Shown here in pieces: positions 1 to 7,452 of a stretch of DNA of 7,648 nucleotides. The notes below the pieces were generated by a model. It was given only the letters and a program-made list of their open reading frames with translations, was not told the DNA's origin and searched no databases. The position numbers were made by a program, and so were the translations under genes. Source of the stretch: CAZIRO01 sp964541595 (GTDB lineage Bacteria > Acidobacteriota > HRBIN11); NCBI GenBank assembly GCA_964541595.1, contig CAZIRO010000137.1, forward strand, positions 1 through 7,648, read 5' to 3'. How positions within the stretch are numbered: the first letter of the stretch is position 1; each line of letters opens with the position of its first letter.

Positions 1-780
<780 letters not shown>

Positions 781-784
<4 letters not shown>

Positions 785-1548
785 GTGCACGGAATCGCAT
801 ACACGAACCGTGGGTGCTCGCCGTAGACGCCGTATCTTCATGCTGTGCACTGGCCGTTGCCCAGGGACACTGGCTGCGCGGTGTATTTTATTCGCACAGC
901 CCGCTCACTCTCAGTCAGCGTTTGCTCCCGGCGCTGACCACACTGCTGAAGAGTGTGGAATGCTCGCTGGACCGGATTCGGATAGTCGCATTGAACCGTG
1001 GACCGGGGTCGTTTACCGGGATTCGGATCACCCTGGCCACGTTCCTCGCGTTACACACACGTGTACCCTTTCGTGTTATCGTATCCGATACCCTGACCCT
1101 GCAGGTGCTCGTCTGGGACGGCGAGGGAGAGGTATGGAGTTTGATTCCGGCCGGACGCACACTGTTTGCACTGGCGCGGTATCGAAAACAGGGCGACGTC
1201 GTGACGCGGGAGACCGACATCCATGTGGGCACGTGGTACCAGATCTATCCGCACCTGCAGGGAGATTCCCTTACGGTGCTCTATCCGGAACCCGGTGTGA
1301 TCACCATGGCCCATTCGGAACGGATTGTCCGGATTCATGAACGGCACCGGGTGTTCGGATTGCTTCGGCTCGCTCAGTCGCCGGATGCCTATGCACAGGC
1401 TGTCGATATCTCGGAGGTCGAACCCCTCTATTTGCGGCCGCCGGATATTCGACAGGTCGCATCGATCATTCCACGCGTGTCCGGGCGTCCTCCAGCAGGG
1501 GATGCAGGATCCGGTACAGGTGCGGCACCGCAGCGAGTTCCCCCGTAA
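781..1548 (+). CDS. tsaB: tRNA threonylcarbamoyladenosine biosynthesis protein TsaB
   Basis: TsaB is a catalytically inactive ASKHA-fold paralogue of TsaD. It scaffolds the cytoplasmic TsaB-TsaD-TsaE complex that makes t6A at position 37 of ANN-decoding tRNAs. The 255-residue product opens with the ASKHA phosphate-1 type strand (VLAVDAVSSCCALAV, 12-26), has SQRLLPAL at 45-52, and carries the family hallmark GPGSFTGIRI at 74-83. It ends its fold at EPLYLRPPDIR. The start at 781 is chosen because it gives the usual N-terminus and overlaps the thiolase stop by 4 nt; the frame is open further upstream only inside the thiolase gene. A weak GGTGGG lies just upstream, so coupling is likely. About 30 residues after PPDIR are low in family character (Gly, Pro and Arg rich) and nearly all lie in the 83-bp overlap with the opposing kinase gene. 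TsaD, TsaE and RimI, frequent neighbours elsewhere, are absent here. Confidence 0.92.
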
Positions 1549-2479
1549 GTAGATAGTCCAGCGCATTGCGAATCGCCGGCCGGTAAAACAGGCGCTGTCG
1601 ATGGACAATCTGATAGCCGAACGTGCCCAGGGCTTTCAAATGCCGTTGTATGGCCACCAGGGTCCACTCTAAATCGTCCGGGATGTGATTGCGCAGCCAC
1701 GTACGCAGCGGTGTGTATACCGCATCCGGCAGGATGATATAACAGTCCCGTAGAAGCGAAACCGGATCATACGCGCGGGGACCGTATTGCATGTCCTGAT
1801 AGTCGACGATGGTGAAATCGTCATTTCGGCGCAGGATGTTTCGTGCGTGATAGTCCCGGTGACAGATATATCGGGGCATCGCGCGAAAAGACCGGCACAC
1901 GGGCGCGAGACCCGCACGAATCCGTGTGATGTCCCGCTGTGTCAGCGGATGTCCCATCCACTCGATGAGGAAGTGTCGCATGAAAAATTCCATCTCAAAG
2001 TCCACCCGCTGGTTGAGGTCGCGCTGAACGATCGGATGGTGTGCGGGCAGGGGAGACTCATCGGTTCGCAGTTGCTGGAGATTTTCCCAGGCGGTCAACC
2101 AGGCGTGATACGCCGCCCGAACGGGATACCACTGGGCCCGCGCGATCCGTTCGGATACCCACGTGACCACTGGATCGCCGGCATCGTCCATGACGACCCA
2201 GCGGCGTCGGGGGTCCACCGCGTGGATGCACGGTATCGGCCATGCGATGGTCCGGAGCGTGTCGTATACCGCGAGCATGGTGTGGAATTGTTCGGCCAGA
2301 GACGGCGGACATACCATGACGACCCACCGGCGTTGCAACCCGTCTCGAACGCGGTAAAACCGCCGCACCGATGCGTCGCCGGCGAGCGCGTTTACCCGGA
2401 TCGGCGGCTGCGCATGAACGGTCTTCCGGACCCATTCGGCGATCGCGTCTTGCTCAGAGGGATCGACATGTTCGGGCAT
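1466..2479 (-). CDS. amgK: AmgK-like sugar kinase of the aminoglycoside phosphotransferase (APH) fold
   Basis: The 337-residue product has an APH/choline-kinase fold. Residues 32-44 (LAGDASVRRFYRV) are the nucleotide-loop motif seen in AmgK-type kinases. VVMDDAGD at 95-102 is the hinge region. HRDYHARN at 207-214 is the catalytic loop (Asp209 base, Asn214 metal ligand). DYQD at 226-229 replaces DFG and is followed by GPRAYDPVSLLRDCYI, a very characteristic AmgK-family block. In proteobacteria AmgK phosphorylates N-acetylmuramate and N-acetylglucosamine at the anomeric carbon for cell-wall recycling, with MurU acting next; no MurU gene is visible here. The exact substrate is therefore an inference, and the symbol means family likeness. 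The start at 2479 has AGGAG (2488-2492) 8 nt upstream, overlapping the stop of the preceding ATPase gene. It is the last gene of the minus-strand operon, and its 3' end overlaps tsaB tail to tail. Confidence 0.85.
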   Translation of the reverse strand: MPEHVDPSEQDAIAEWVRKTVHAQPPIRVNALAGDASVRRFYRVRDGLQRRWVVMVCPPSLAEQFHTMLAVYDTLRTIAWPIPCIHAVDPRRRWVVMDDAGDPVVTWVSERIARAQWYPVRAAYHAWLTAWENLQQLRTDESPLPAHHPIVQRDLNQRVDFEMEFFMRHFLIEWMGHPLTQRDITRIRAGLAPVCRSFRAMPRYICHRDYHARNILRRNDDFTIVDYQDMQYGPRAYDPVSLLRDCYIILPDAVYTPLRTWLRNHIPDDLEWTLVAIQRHLKALGTFGYQIVHRQRLFYRPAIRNALDYLLTGELAAVPHLYRILHPLLEDARTRVE

Positions 2480-2487
2480 CAGGAATA

Positions 2488-2492
2488 CTCCT
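2488..2492 (-). promoter_or_regulatory. Ribosome binding site of the AmgK-like kinase overlapping the upstream stop codon
   Basis: On the minus strand the stop TGA of the DppD-type gene runs into the site as TGAGGAG, with AGGAG 8 nt before the kinase ATG at 2479. This layout ties translation of the kinase to termination of the ATPase gene. Confidence 0.7.
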
Positions 2493-3469
2493 CAGCCATA
2501 TTCAGGCGTGTCGATCCAGCACACGACGGTATGCGGACCGTCGGCTATTGTGGGCGGTGCAGCGTTCCGGCAAATCGGTCGTGCTTCCGGACAACGAGGT
2601 GCGAACGGACAGCCGCGCGACGGCAGATCCGTAAGCGGGGACACAGTGTCCGCAATCGTCTGGAAACGTGTACGCGGCGGTCGTCGACCGGGAAGTGTGG
2701 CTATCAGCCATTGCGTGTAGGGATGGCGGGGCGCGGCGAAAATCCGCGCGACGGGACCCTCCTCGACGATCCGGCCGGCATACATGACACCCACCCGATC
2801 GGCGATCTCCGCGACGACCCCGAAGTCGTGCGTGATCCAGAGTACGGTCAGCCCCAGTTCGCGCTGCAGTGTTCGCACGAGTTCCAGAATCTGCGCCTGT
2901 ACGGTAACATCCAGAGCGGTCGTCGGCTCATCGGCGAGCAGGATATCGGGTTCCCCAGCCAGGGCCAGCGCCAGAAGCACCCGTTGTTGCATCCCCCCGC
3001 TGAGTTCGTGCGGATAGGCCCGGAACCGATGGCGCGCATCCGGAAGTGCCACCCGTTCGAGCCAGGCCAGTGCACGTTGGACGGCGGCATCCCGTTGCAA
3101 ATGGAAATGAACCTGCAGTGTTTCCACCAGTTGTGTGCCGATGGATACGACTGGATTCAATGCGGTGCCCGGTTCCTGAAATACAACACCGATATGGCGG
3201 CCACGGTACCGGTGCATTTCGGATTCGGACAGCCGTAGCAGATCGATCCCCCGAAATCGGATGCTTCCACGGACGTGTGCAGTGCGCGGCAAAAGACGCA
3301 GAATCGCGCGGACTACGGTGGTTTTTCCGCAGCCGGATTCACCGACGAGTGCGTACACCTCCCCCTGACGTAAGTGGAACGTGCACGCGACCACGGCCGG
3401 TATATCCCGCCCGGCCGCCGTGCGATACGTCACACTGAGCCGATGGATGTCCAGCAGCGGTGTACCCAT
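2492..3469 (-). CDS. ABC transporter ATP-binding protein, oligopeptide/dipeptide (DppD/OppD) type
   Basis: This is a 325-residue cytoplasmic ATPase of the peptide/nickel importer family and is full length for that family. Motifs in order are Walker A GESGCGKTT (43-51), Q-loop FQEPGTALNP (97-106), signature LSGGMQQRV (156-164), Walker B ILLADEP (176-182), D-loop TALD (184-187) and switch His214 in ITHD. It ends with the C-terminal oligopeptide-specific domain, HPYTQWL at 249-255 and then GCPFAPRCP, with Cys at 287, 293, 300 and 317. These four Cys match the pattern that can bind an Fe-S cluster in DppD relatives, though binding here is inferred. The ATG at 3469 gives the standard N-terminus. 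The frame is open further upstream only opposite the neighbouring gene. No strong ribosome site precedes it, and the 20-nt gap after the PLP-enzyme stop suggests coupled translation. No permease, binding protein or DppF partner is in the window, so it is an orphan subunit here. Confidence 0.93.
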   Translation of the reverse strand: MGTPLLDIHRLSVTYRTAAGRDIPAVVACTFHLRQGEVYALVGESGCGKTTVVRAILRLLPRTAHVRGSIRFRGIDLLRLSESEMHRYRGRHIGVVFQEPGTALNPVVSIGTQLVETLQVHFHLQRDAAVQRALAWLERVALPDARHRFRAYPHELSGGMQQRVLLALALAGEPDILLADEPTTALDVTVQAQILELVRTLQRELGLTVLWITHDFGVVAEIADRVGVMYAGRIVEEGPVARIFAAPRHPYTQWLIATLPGRRPPRTRFQTIADTVSPLTDLPSRGCPFAPRCPEARPICRNAAPPTIADGPHTVVCWIDTPEYG

Positions 3470-3489
3470 CCATGCGCCACGCGGAGGCG

Positions 3490-4626
3490 TTATGCCATCG
3501 CCTGTTCCAGATCGGCGATGAGGTCTTCGGCCGGTTCGAGTCCGATCGATAGTCGGACCAGATTCGGACCGATCCCCAGACGCGTACGGATCTCCGGATC
3601 GACGTGCAGATGCGAGGTCGTTGCCGGTTGCGTGACCAGGGAGTCCACCCCGCCGAGACTCGCCGCCCGTCGGAACACCCGCAATCGGTCGATCATGGCC
3701 ATCGTTTCCTCGTACGTTCCCCGATACGCAAAACTGATCATCGTGCCGAAAGCCCGCATCTGTTCGGCGGCGATGGCGTGATCCGGGTGCTCGGGAAGTC
3801 CCGGATAGTCCACACGTTCCACCCGGGGATGCGTGGCAAGAAACCGTGCAACTTCCAAAGCGGTGGCACTCTGGTGCATCACGCGCAGCGGGAGCGTCCT
3901 GATCCCCCGATGGATCATATACGCCGCCATCGGATCCATGCACCCCCCGAGACGTTTCCGCATCTGCCAGATGGGCAGCAGCCAATGGCGCGACCCCACG
4001 ACGAACCCGCCCATCGCATCGTGATGTCCGCAGAGTGCTTTCGTGGCACTGTGAATGACCAGATCGAAACCGAACATCAACGGCTGTTGCAATACCGGCG
4101 TGGCAAATGTGTTGTCGATGACCGCGACTGCGCCAACGGCATGTGCAGCCTCGGCGACTTCACGAAGCGGATAGACACGCAGTGTCGGGTTCGTCGGTGA
4201 TTCAATGTACACGAGTTGCGGACGCTCCGCCCGGACCACTTCAGTGATCGGTGTGTCCGGATAGACGTATACAATCCGTACCCCCCATGTACGCAGCACC
4301 GTTTCAAAGAATTCGATCGTGCCTCCGTATAGCGCGCGCAGTGCCACGACCGTGGCACCGGGTTTCAGCAGTGCCAGACACGTGGTTGAAATCGCCGCCA
4401 TTCCGGATGCAAACGCCAGGGATTCGTCACAGTTTTCCAGCGCTGCCACAGCGCGTTCTACGGTGCGTACCGTGGGGTTGTCCCACCGCGTATATAACGA
4501 CGGCGCGTCCTCCCCGCGCACAAACCGATCCGATGCACGCCGGGCGGATTCCACGAGTTCGTCTGATCGGTCAAACGAAAACGTGGCGGACCATACAATG
4601 GGTGGATTGATCGGGTGATTGCCCAT
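3490..4626 (-). CDS. Cys/Met metabolism PLP-dependent enzyme (cystathionine gamma-synthase/lyase family)
   Basis: This 378-residue fold-type I PLP enzyme belongs to the trans-sulfuration family: cystathionine gamma-synthase, gamma- or beta-lyase, methionine gamma-lyase and O-acetylhomoserine sulfhydrylase. YTRWDNPT (45-52) provides the Tyr and Arg that hold the PLP phosphate of the partner subunit, and ASGMAAI is at 73-79. LYGGT is at 99-103, IESPTNP at 141-147 and DNTFATP at 171-177 (Asp171 at the pyridine nitrogen). HSATKALCGHHD (192-203) holds Schiff-base Lys196. The C-terminus has SLGGVDSL and LVRLSIGLE. Two positions differ from the usual lyase pattern: Asp where most have Glu in SLGGxESL, and Ile-Glu after YGGT where lyases often have Asn-Arg. 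The exact reaction cannot be set from sequence. The protein lacks the common N-terminal TxAIHAG segment. The start at 4626 has GGGAG 7 nt upstream (4634-4638). The 76-nt gap to the previous gene is the largest inside the operon. Confidence 0.93.
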   Translation of the reverse strand: MGNHPINPPIVWSATFSFDRSDELVESARRASDRFVRGEDAPSLYTRWDNPTVRTVERAVAALENCDESLAFASGMAAISTTCLALLKPGATVVALRALYGGTIEFFETVLRTWGVRIVYVYPDTPITEVVRAERPQLVYIESPTNPTLRVYPLREVAEAAHAVGAVAVIDNTFATPVLQQPLMFGFDLVIHSATKALCGHHDAMGGFVVGSRHWLLPIWQMRKRLGGCMDPMAAYMIHRGIRTLPLRVMHQSATALEVARFLATHPRVERVDYPGLPEHPDHAIAAEQMRAFGTMISFAYRGTYEETMAMIDRLRVFRRAASLGGVDSLVTQPATTSHLHVDPEIRTRLGIGPNLVRLSIGLEPAEDLIADLEQAMA

Positions 4627-4702
4627 GATTCAACTCCCGATACAGGATTTACCGTTGGTCATTTTCGTGTCCTGCTGGTACCGCGTATCCCCGTCTCACC
4701 GG

Positions 4703-5647
4703 TTATTCTTTACGCTCCCTCTCGCGCGTTCGGGGCTGCCAGAACACCGGTGGACGCCGATCTGTCGGAATACCCGCGTTCTCCGTATCCGTGCCCTGTG
4801 CACGCAACAGGCGCTGCACGAGATCGGGGAACGCCGCCAGGTTTCCTTCCAGACGCGCGATCTCCCGGCGGCCGTCCGGCGAGAAGATAATGATCGCCGG
4901 AAAGTCCCGCACATGGAGCCGGGCGATCTGTTCCGCGCACTTCTGCCGGGCTCTGTATGCGTCACCTATCGTATGGTCGAGACGTACCTGATACGGATCA
5001 AAATAACGGTGGACCAGTAGAGGGATTCCCACCGGTGGATCGTCCAGCAGGAATTTCGTGCGTTTCAAATGGTCGCGTGTACAGAAACGTGCCGTCCATA
5101 TGGAAACATAGACCAGTTTAAACGGTTTTTGTGTGGGTGTGAAGAACGTCTCATCGTCGTAGACGCGCATCCGCACCGTTCGGGGTGTCCACCAGGTGGC
5201 CACATCGCCCTGCAGCGCGCGCAGCAGCATCGGACCGTTCAGGAACCCAACCACATGCGCTTGCAGTTTTCCCCGCGGTGTAATCACAAGCAGCGTGGGA
5301 AACCCCTGCACGCCGTAATAGCGCATCACCCGCTTTTCTTCCGGAGAGAGCGTATCCACATCCGTCGCATCAATACGCACCGGATAGAAGTGGGTGTGAA
5401 TGAACGTGGCGACATCGTGACGGGAATACGTGCGTGCTTTCATTTCGCGACAGGGACCGCACCATCGGGCATCGAATTCGATCAGCACCGGTCGGTTCGG
5501 ACGATCCCGCTTGAACTCGCTCCATGTATGCCAGTGCACCCGCTCGTAAATGGGGAGTTCGTCTCCACGGTATGCAAAATACACCAGACCGCCGCCGAGC
5601 AGAACCATGACGGTCCAGACCACGCCGTGTTTCCATGCGTCAGTCAT
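4703..5647 (-). CDS. Membrane-anchored tandem thioredoxin-fold protein, DsbD C-terminal-like
   Basis: The 314-residue product has one N-terminal membrane segment (about 9-26), probably a signal anchor placing the rest outside the cytoplasmic membrane. The first thioredoxin domain (about 38-148) has active-site WCGPC at 62-66 and the cis-Pro loop GFPT at 115-118. Its pattern around EMKARTYS and the spacing to GVQGFPTLLVITPRG resemble the C-terminal domain of DsbD. A second thioredoxin-like domain (about 174-284) repeats the layout, with ARFCTRD at 186-192 in the place of ARWCGPC and DFPAIIIFSPDG at 248-259. The resolving Cys there is replaced by Asp192, and one further Cys lies at 237. The tail is charged and low in complexity (RERERKE). 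A role in thiol-disulfide exchange or chaperoning at the envelope is inferred. The start at 5647 has GGAG 7 nt upstream (5655-5658) and overlaps the permease stop by 8 nt, so it is tightly coupled to the exporter genes. Confidence 0.88.
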   Translation of the reverse strand: MTDAWKHGVVWTVMVLLGGGLVYFAYRGDELPIYERVHWHTWSEFKRDRPNRPVLIEFDARWCGPCREMKARTYSRHDVATFIHTHFYPVRIDATDVDTLSPEEKRVMRYYGVQGFPTLLVITPRGKLQAHVVGFLNGPMLLRALQGDVATWWTPRTVRMRVYDDETFFTPTQKPFKLVYVSIWTARFCTRDHLKRTKFLLDDPPVGIPLLVHRYFDPYQVRLDHTIGDAYRARQKCAEQIARLHVRDFPAIIIFSPDGRREIARLEGNLAAFPDLVQRLLRAQGTDTENAGIPTDRRPPVFWQPRTRERERKE

Positions 5648-6440
5648 GGAACAACTCCAGCCGAGAGGAGAGTACCACGGTCAGGTAAATGTTAACGAGA
5701 AGTCCGAACGCCAGCGATATGAGCAACCGCATGAGATGTTGCGGGCTATAGTAGAATGTCGTCATCCAGTCCGTCGATGCGCCCATGACCAGCGCCGTAA
5801 CGAGACGGCCCAGGGCGCCGACGAGATCCCGCCAGAACGAGGATGGTTGCACGTTGTAAAATACCTGACACTGCTGATGGATGAACCATAATCCGATCCA
5901 GTAGATGACATGCATGAATCGCGTTGTCGTGATACATCCCAGCCAGGCCAGCAGGTACATCATGGTCAGTACGGAAAAATAGGGAAATACCACCACCGTC
6001 CACGCGAGTTCCCACAGATAAGCCGTCGGGATGCGGAGTTGCGTGAAATAATATGCGGATACGGCCAGACTGATGGAGGAGAACATCAGAAAGTACAGCG
6101 ACCGCCCGAATACACGCAGACTCACCCATAACCCCCGGTGTAGCGGTCGATACCAGATGAGGTCCAGATAGCCCTGAAACTTTTCCACACCGATGAGCGG
6201 CACGGCAATGATCAGTTGCAGAATGATCAGCCCGGTGCTGAATGAGCGATAAAACGCGTGGACCAGTCTGATGGCCTGGACTTCTTTCGTGGGAGAGAAT
6301 TCAAGTCCGCGCAGGGTGTCCAGTTGCGCGAACAGCGCAAGTCCCAGGATCAGGCTGCTGATGATCAGGACAACCAGGGACAGACGATGCCGAAGCACGT
6401 CCAGCCAGGCCGCGCCGATGGTGCGCATGTAGAACTTCAT
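5640..6440 (-). CDS. ABC-2 type transporter permease
   Basis: This is a 266-residue integral membrane protein with about six hydrophobic segments (roughly 20-38, 66-83, 110-131, 144-166, 174-187 and 236-256), the usual count for an ABC-2 exporter permease. Between segments 2 and 3 lies EKFQGYLDLIWYRPLHRG (85-102), matching the cytoplasmic Glu-x-x-x-Gly...Pro-x-x-Arg stretch of this family that contacts the ATPase. The cargo is unknown; family members export drugs, lipids, polysaccharides or peptides, or serve in gliding and sporulation systems. It overlaps the ATPase gene by 4 nt (ATGA) and the thioredoxin gene by 8 nt. GGAG sits 11 nt before the ATG, which is weak, so re-initiation from the ATPase gene is likely. 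No second permease gene is visible, so a homodimer is the simplest model. Confidence 0.87.
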   Translation of the reverse strand: MKFYMRTIGAAWLDVLRHRLSLVVLIISSLILGLALFAQLDTLRGLEFSPTKEVQAIRLVHAFYRSFSTGLIILQLIIAVPLIGVEKFQGYLDLIWYRPLHRGLWVSLRVFGRSLYFLMFSSISLAVSAYYFTQLRIPTAYLWELAWTVVVFPYFSVLTMMYLLAWLGCITTTRFMHVIYWIGLWFIHQQCQVFYNVQPSSFWRDLVGALGRLVTALVMGASTDWMTTFYYSPQHLMRLLISLAFGLLVNIYLTVVLSSRLELFHD

Positions 6441-7171
6441 GGACGCACGATCTCCATGAACAGGGATGTCAACGTGCGTTCATGGACGTGTGGCGCCCCG
6501 GTGGGTGGGCGTCGCCACTCCCGGACCAGTCGTCCGTCGCGCATGAACACGACACGATCGCAGACTTTCACGAGTTCGTCCAGCAGATGGGAAGCGATCA
6601 GGGCCGTTCCCCCGCGGGCCCGGTGCTGATCCAGATGGGCGCGAACCCGCGCGATCGCCACCGGATCCATTCCGGAGATCGGTTCGTCTAAAACCAGCAG
6701 CGACGGTTCCCCGAGTACCGCACAGATGAACGCAACCTTTTGTTTCATACCCCTGGAAAACCGCGAGATCACCTGCCGGTCCATCCCTTCGAGTTCGAAT
6801 TCGGTGCACAGCCGGTGCACCCGTTGTCGGCCAGCATTGCCGTTCAACCGTAACAGTTGCATCTGATAACGAAGAAACGTACGCAATCGAATCCCCGGTG
6901 GAAACGCGGGGTTTTCCGGAACGTACCCGATCCGCCGCTGGGTCTCCAGATCGCTTATGGGACGCTCGAATACCCGGATCGATCCCCTGTCCGGCCGCAG
7001 CAGGCCGACGAGCAGGCGCAGCAACGTGGTCTTGCCTGAACCGTTCGGTCCGACGAGACCGACGATTTCTCCCGCATACAGCGTCAAGTCCACATCCCGT
7101 ACGGCCTGTACACGATGCATCACACCGGCATAGGATTTGGTAACCCCACGCAGGACAGCGACTGCACGCAA
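6437..7171 (-). CDS. ABC transporter ATP-binding protein of an ABC-2 exporter
   Basis: This cytoplasmic ATPase powers the adjacent permease. Numbered from the TTG start (244 residues), Walker A GPNGSGKTT is at 41-49. The Q-loop region reads YVPENP, with Glu in place of Gln, as is common in this exporter subfamily. The signature FSRGMKQKV is at 138-146, Walker B LLVLDEP at 158-164 and GMDP just after it, and the switch His is at 195 in ASHLLDE. The TTG at 7171 is chosen because GGGAGGGG (7176-7183) lies directly upstream with ideal spacing and the product then begins RAVAVLRGVTKSYAG, as family members do. An in-frame ATG at 7210 would add 13 residues but has no ribosome site and overlaps a TATAAT box. 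It is the first gene of the six-gene minus-strand operon. If the ATG were used, the gene would span 6437-7210. Confidence 0.92.
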   Translation of the reverse strand: MRAVAVLRGVTKSYAGVMHRVQAVRDVDLTLYAGEIVGLVGPNGSGKTTLLRLLVGLLRPDRGSIRVFERPISDLETQRRIGYVPENPAFPPGIRLRTFLRYQMQLLRLNGNAGRQRVHRLCTEFELEGMDRQVISRFSRGMKQKVAFICAVLGEPSLLVLDEPISGMDPVAIARVRAHLDQHRARGGTALIASHLLDELVKVCDRVVFMRDGRLVREWRRPPTGAPHVHERTLTSLFMEIVRP

Positions 7172-7175
7172 ACGA

Positions 7176-7183
7176 CCCCTCCC
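7176..7183 (-). promoter_or_regulatory. Shine-Dalgarno site supporting a TTG start
   Basis: Read on the minus strand the sequence is GGGAGGGG, followed by TCGT and then TTG at 7171-7169. The core GGAGG is 6 nt from the TTG. No comparable site precedes the ATG at 7210, so this site decides the start of the ABC ATPase gene. Confidence 0.75.
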
Positions 7184-7208
7184 GTGTGGTGAGTGGTTTG
7201 TGATTTTC

Positions 7209-7214
7209 ATTATA
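7209..7214 (-). promoter_or_regulatory. Candidate -10 box (TATAAT) of the six-gene operon
   Basis: On the minus strand a perfect TATAAT lies in a short AT-rich island (about 7195-7224) within GC-rich DNA. Transcription would begin near 7202-7200, leaving a leader of about 30 nt before the TTG start with its ribosome site. No good -35 hexamer is seen at 16-18 bp upstream. An inverted pair CCCGT/ACGGG (7227-7231 and 7241-7245) occupies that area and could be an activator or repressor site, though five base pairs may be chance. Confidence 0.5.
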
Positions 7215-7428
7215 ATTCATTTCGAGCCCGTCACGGAGCCACGGGCGGCCCCGAACGCACCGGGTGAGAGAAGAACGGGGGGACCACCGCGTTTGATCTC
7301 CCGTTTCCTGATCCCCCGGATTTCTTTCTGCCACCCGGGGCCGGCGGATTCTCCCCCGGCTTGTCCGCGGCGGTTCACAACAGCCACTGGGATCGGGACG
7401 GGCCATGGGACATGCGCACCACCGGATC
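7215..7428. other. Intergenic stretch without a supported gene
   Basis: This is the left half of the long gene-poor end of the window, upstream of the minus-strand operon. Open frames cross it on both strands, but their translations are Pro, Arg and Gly rich and show no family motif. Several C and G runs occur (for example near 7277-7282 and 7314-7318), with a weak GCCGG/CCGGC inverted pair near 7341-7361 that lacks a T-run. I see no convincing promoter, terminator or RNA gene beyond the -10 region of the operon. Confidence 0.5.
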
Positions 7429-7438
7429 CACCGGTGTG

Positions 7439-7452
7439 CCGGTGGCCACCGG
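7439..7452. repeat. Perfect 14-bp palindrome flanked by two CACCGGTG copies
   Basis: CCGGTGGCCACCGG reads the same on both strands. The 8-bp palindrome CACCGGTG occurs at 7429-7436 and again at 7447-7454, the second overlapping the larger palindrome. This lies immediately left of the heptad repeat tract. It could be a protein-binding site or a by-product of GC-rich repeat expansion. Confidence 0.6.

Noticed and set aside
1787..3238. Long + strand open frame of 483 codons
   Set aside because: It lies opposite the AmgK-like kinase and DppD-type genes, has no family motif, and its length follows from the GC-rich codon use of the true genes.
3470..3985. Upstream extension of the DppD-type reading frame
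   Set aside because: The added residues are out of frame with, and lie within, the same-strand PLP enzyme gene, and they match nothing in the family; the ATG at 3469 gives the normal N-terminus.
4703..7171. Cytochrome c maturation (CcmAB plus CcmG) reading of the exporter and thioredoxin trio
   Set aside because: The ATPase is longer than CcmA, the permease does not look like CcmB, the second thioredoxin domain is not in CcmG, and no other ccm gene is present.
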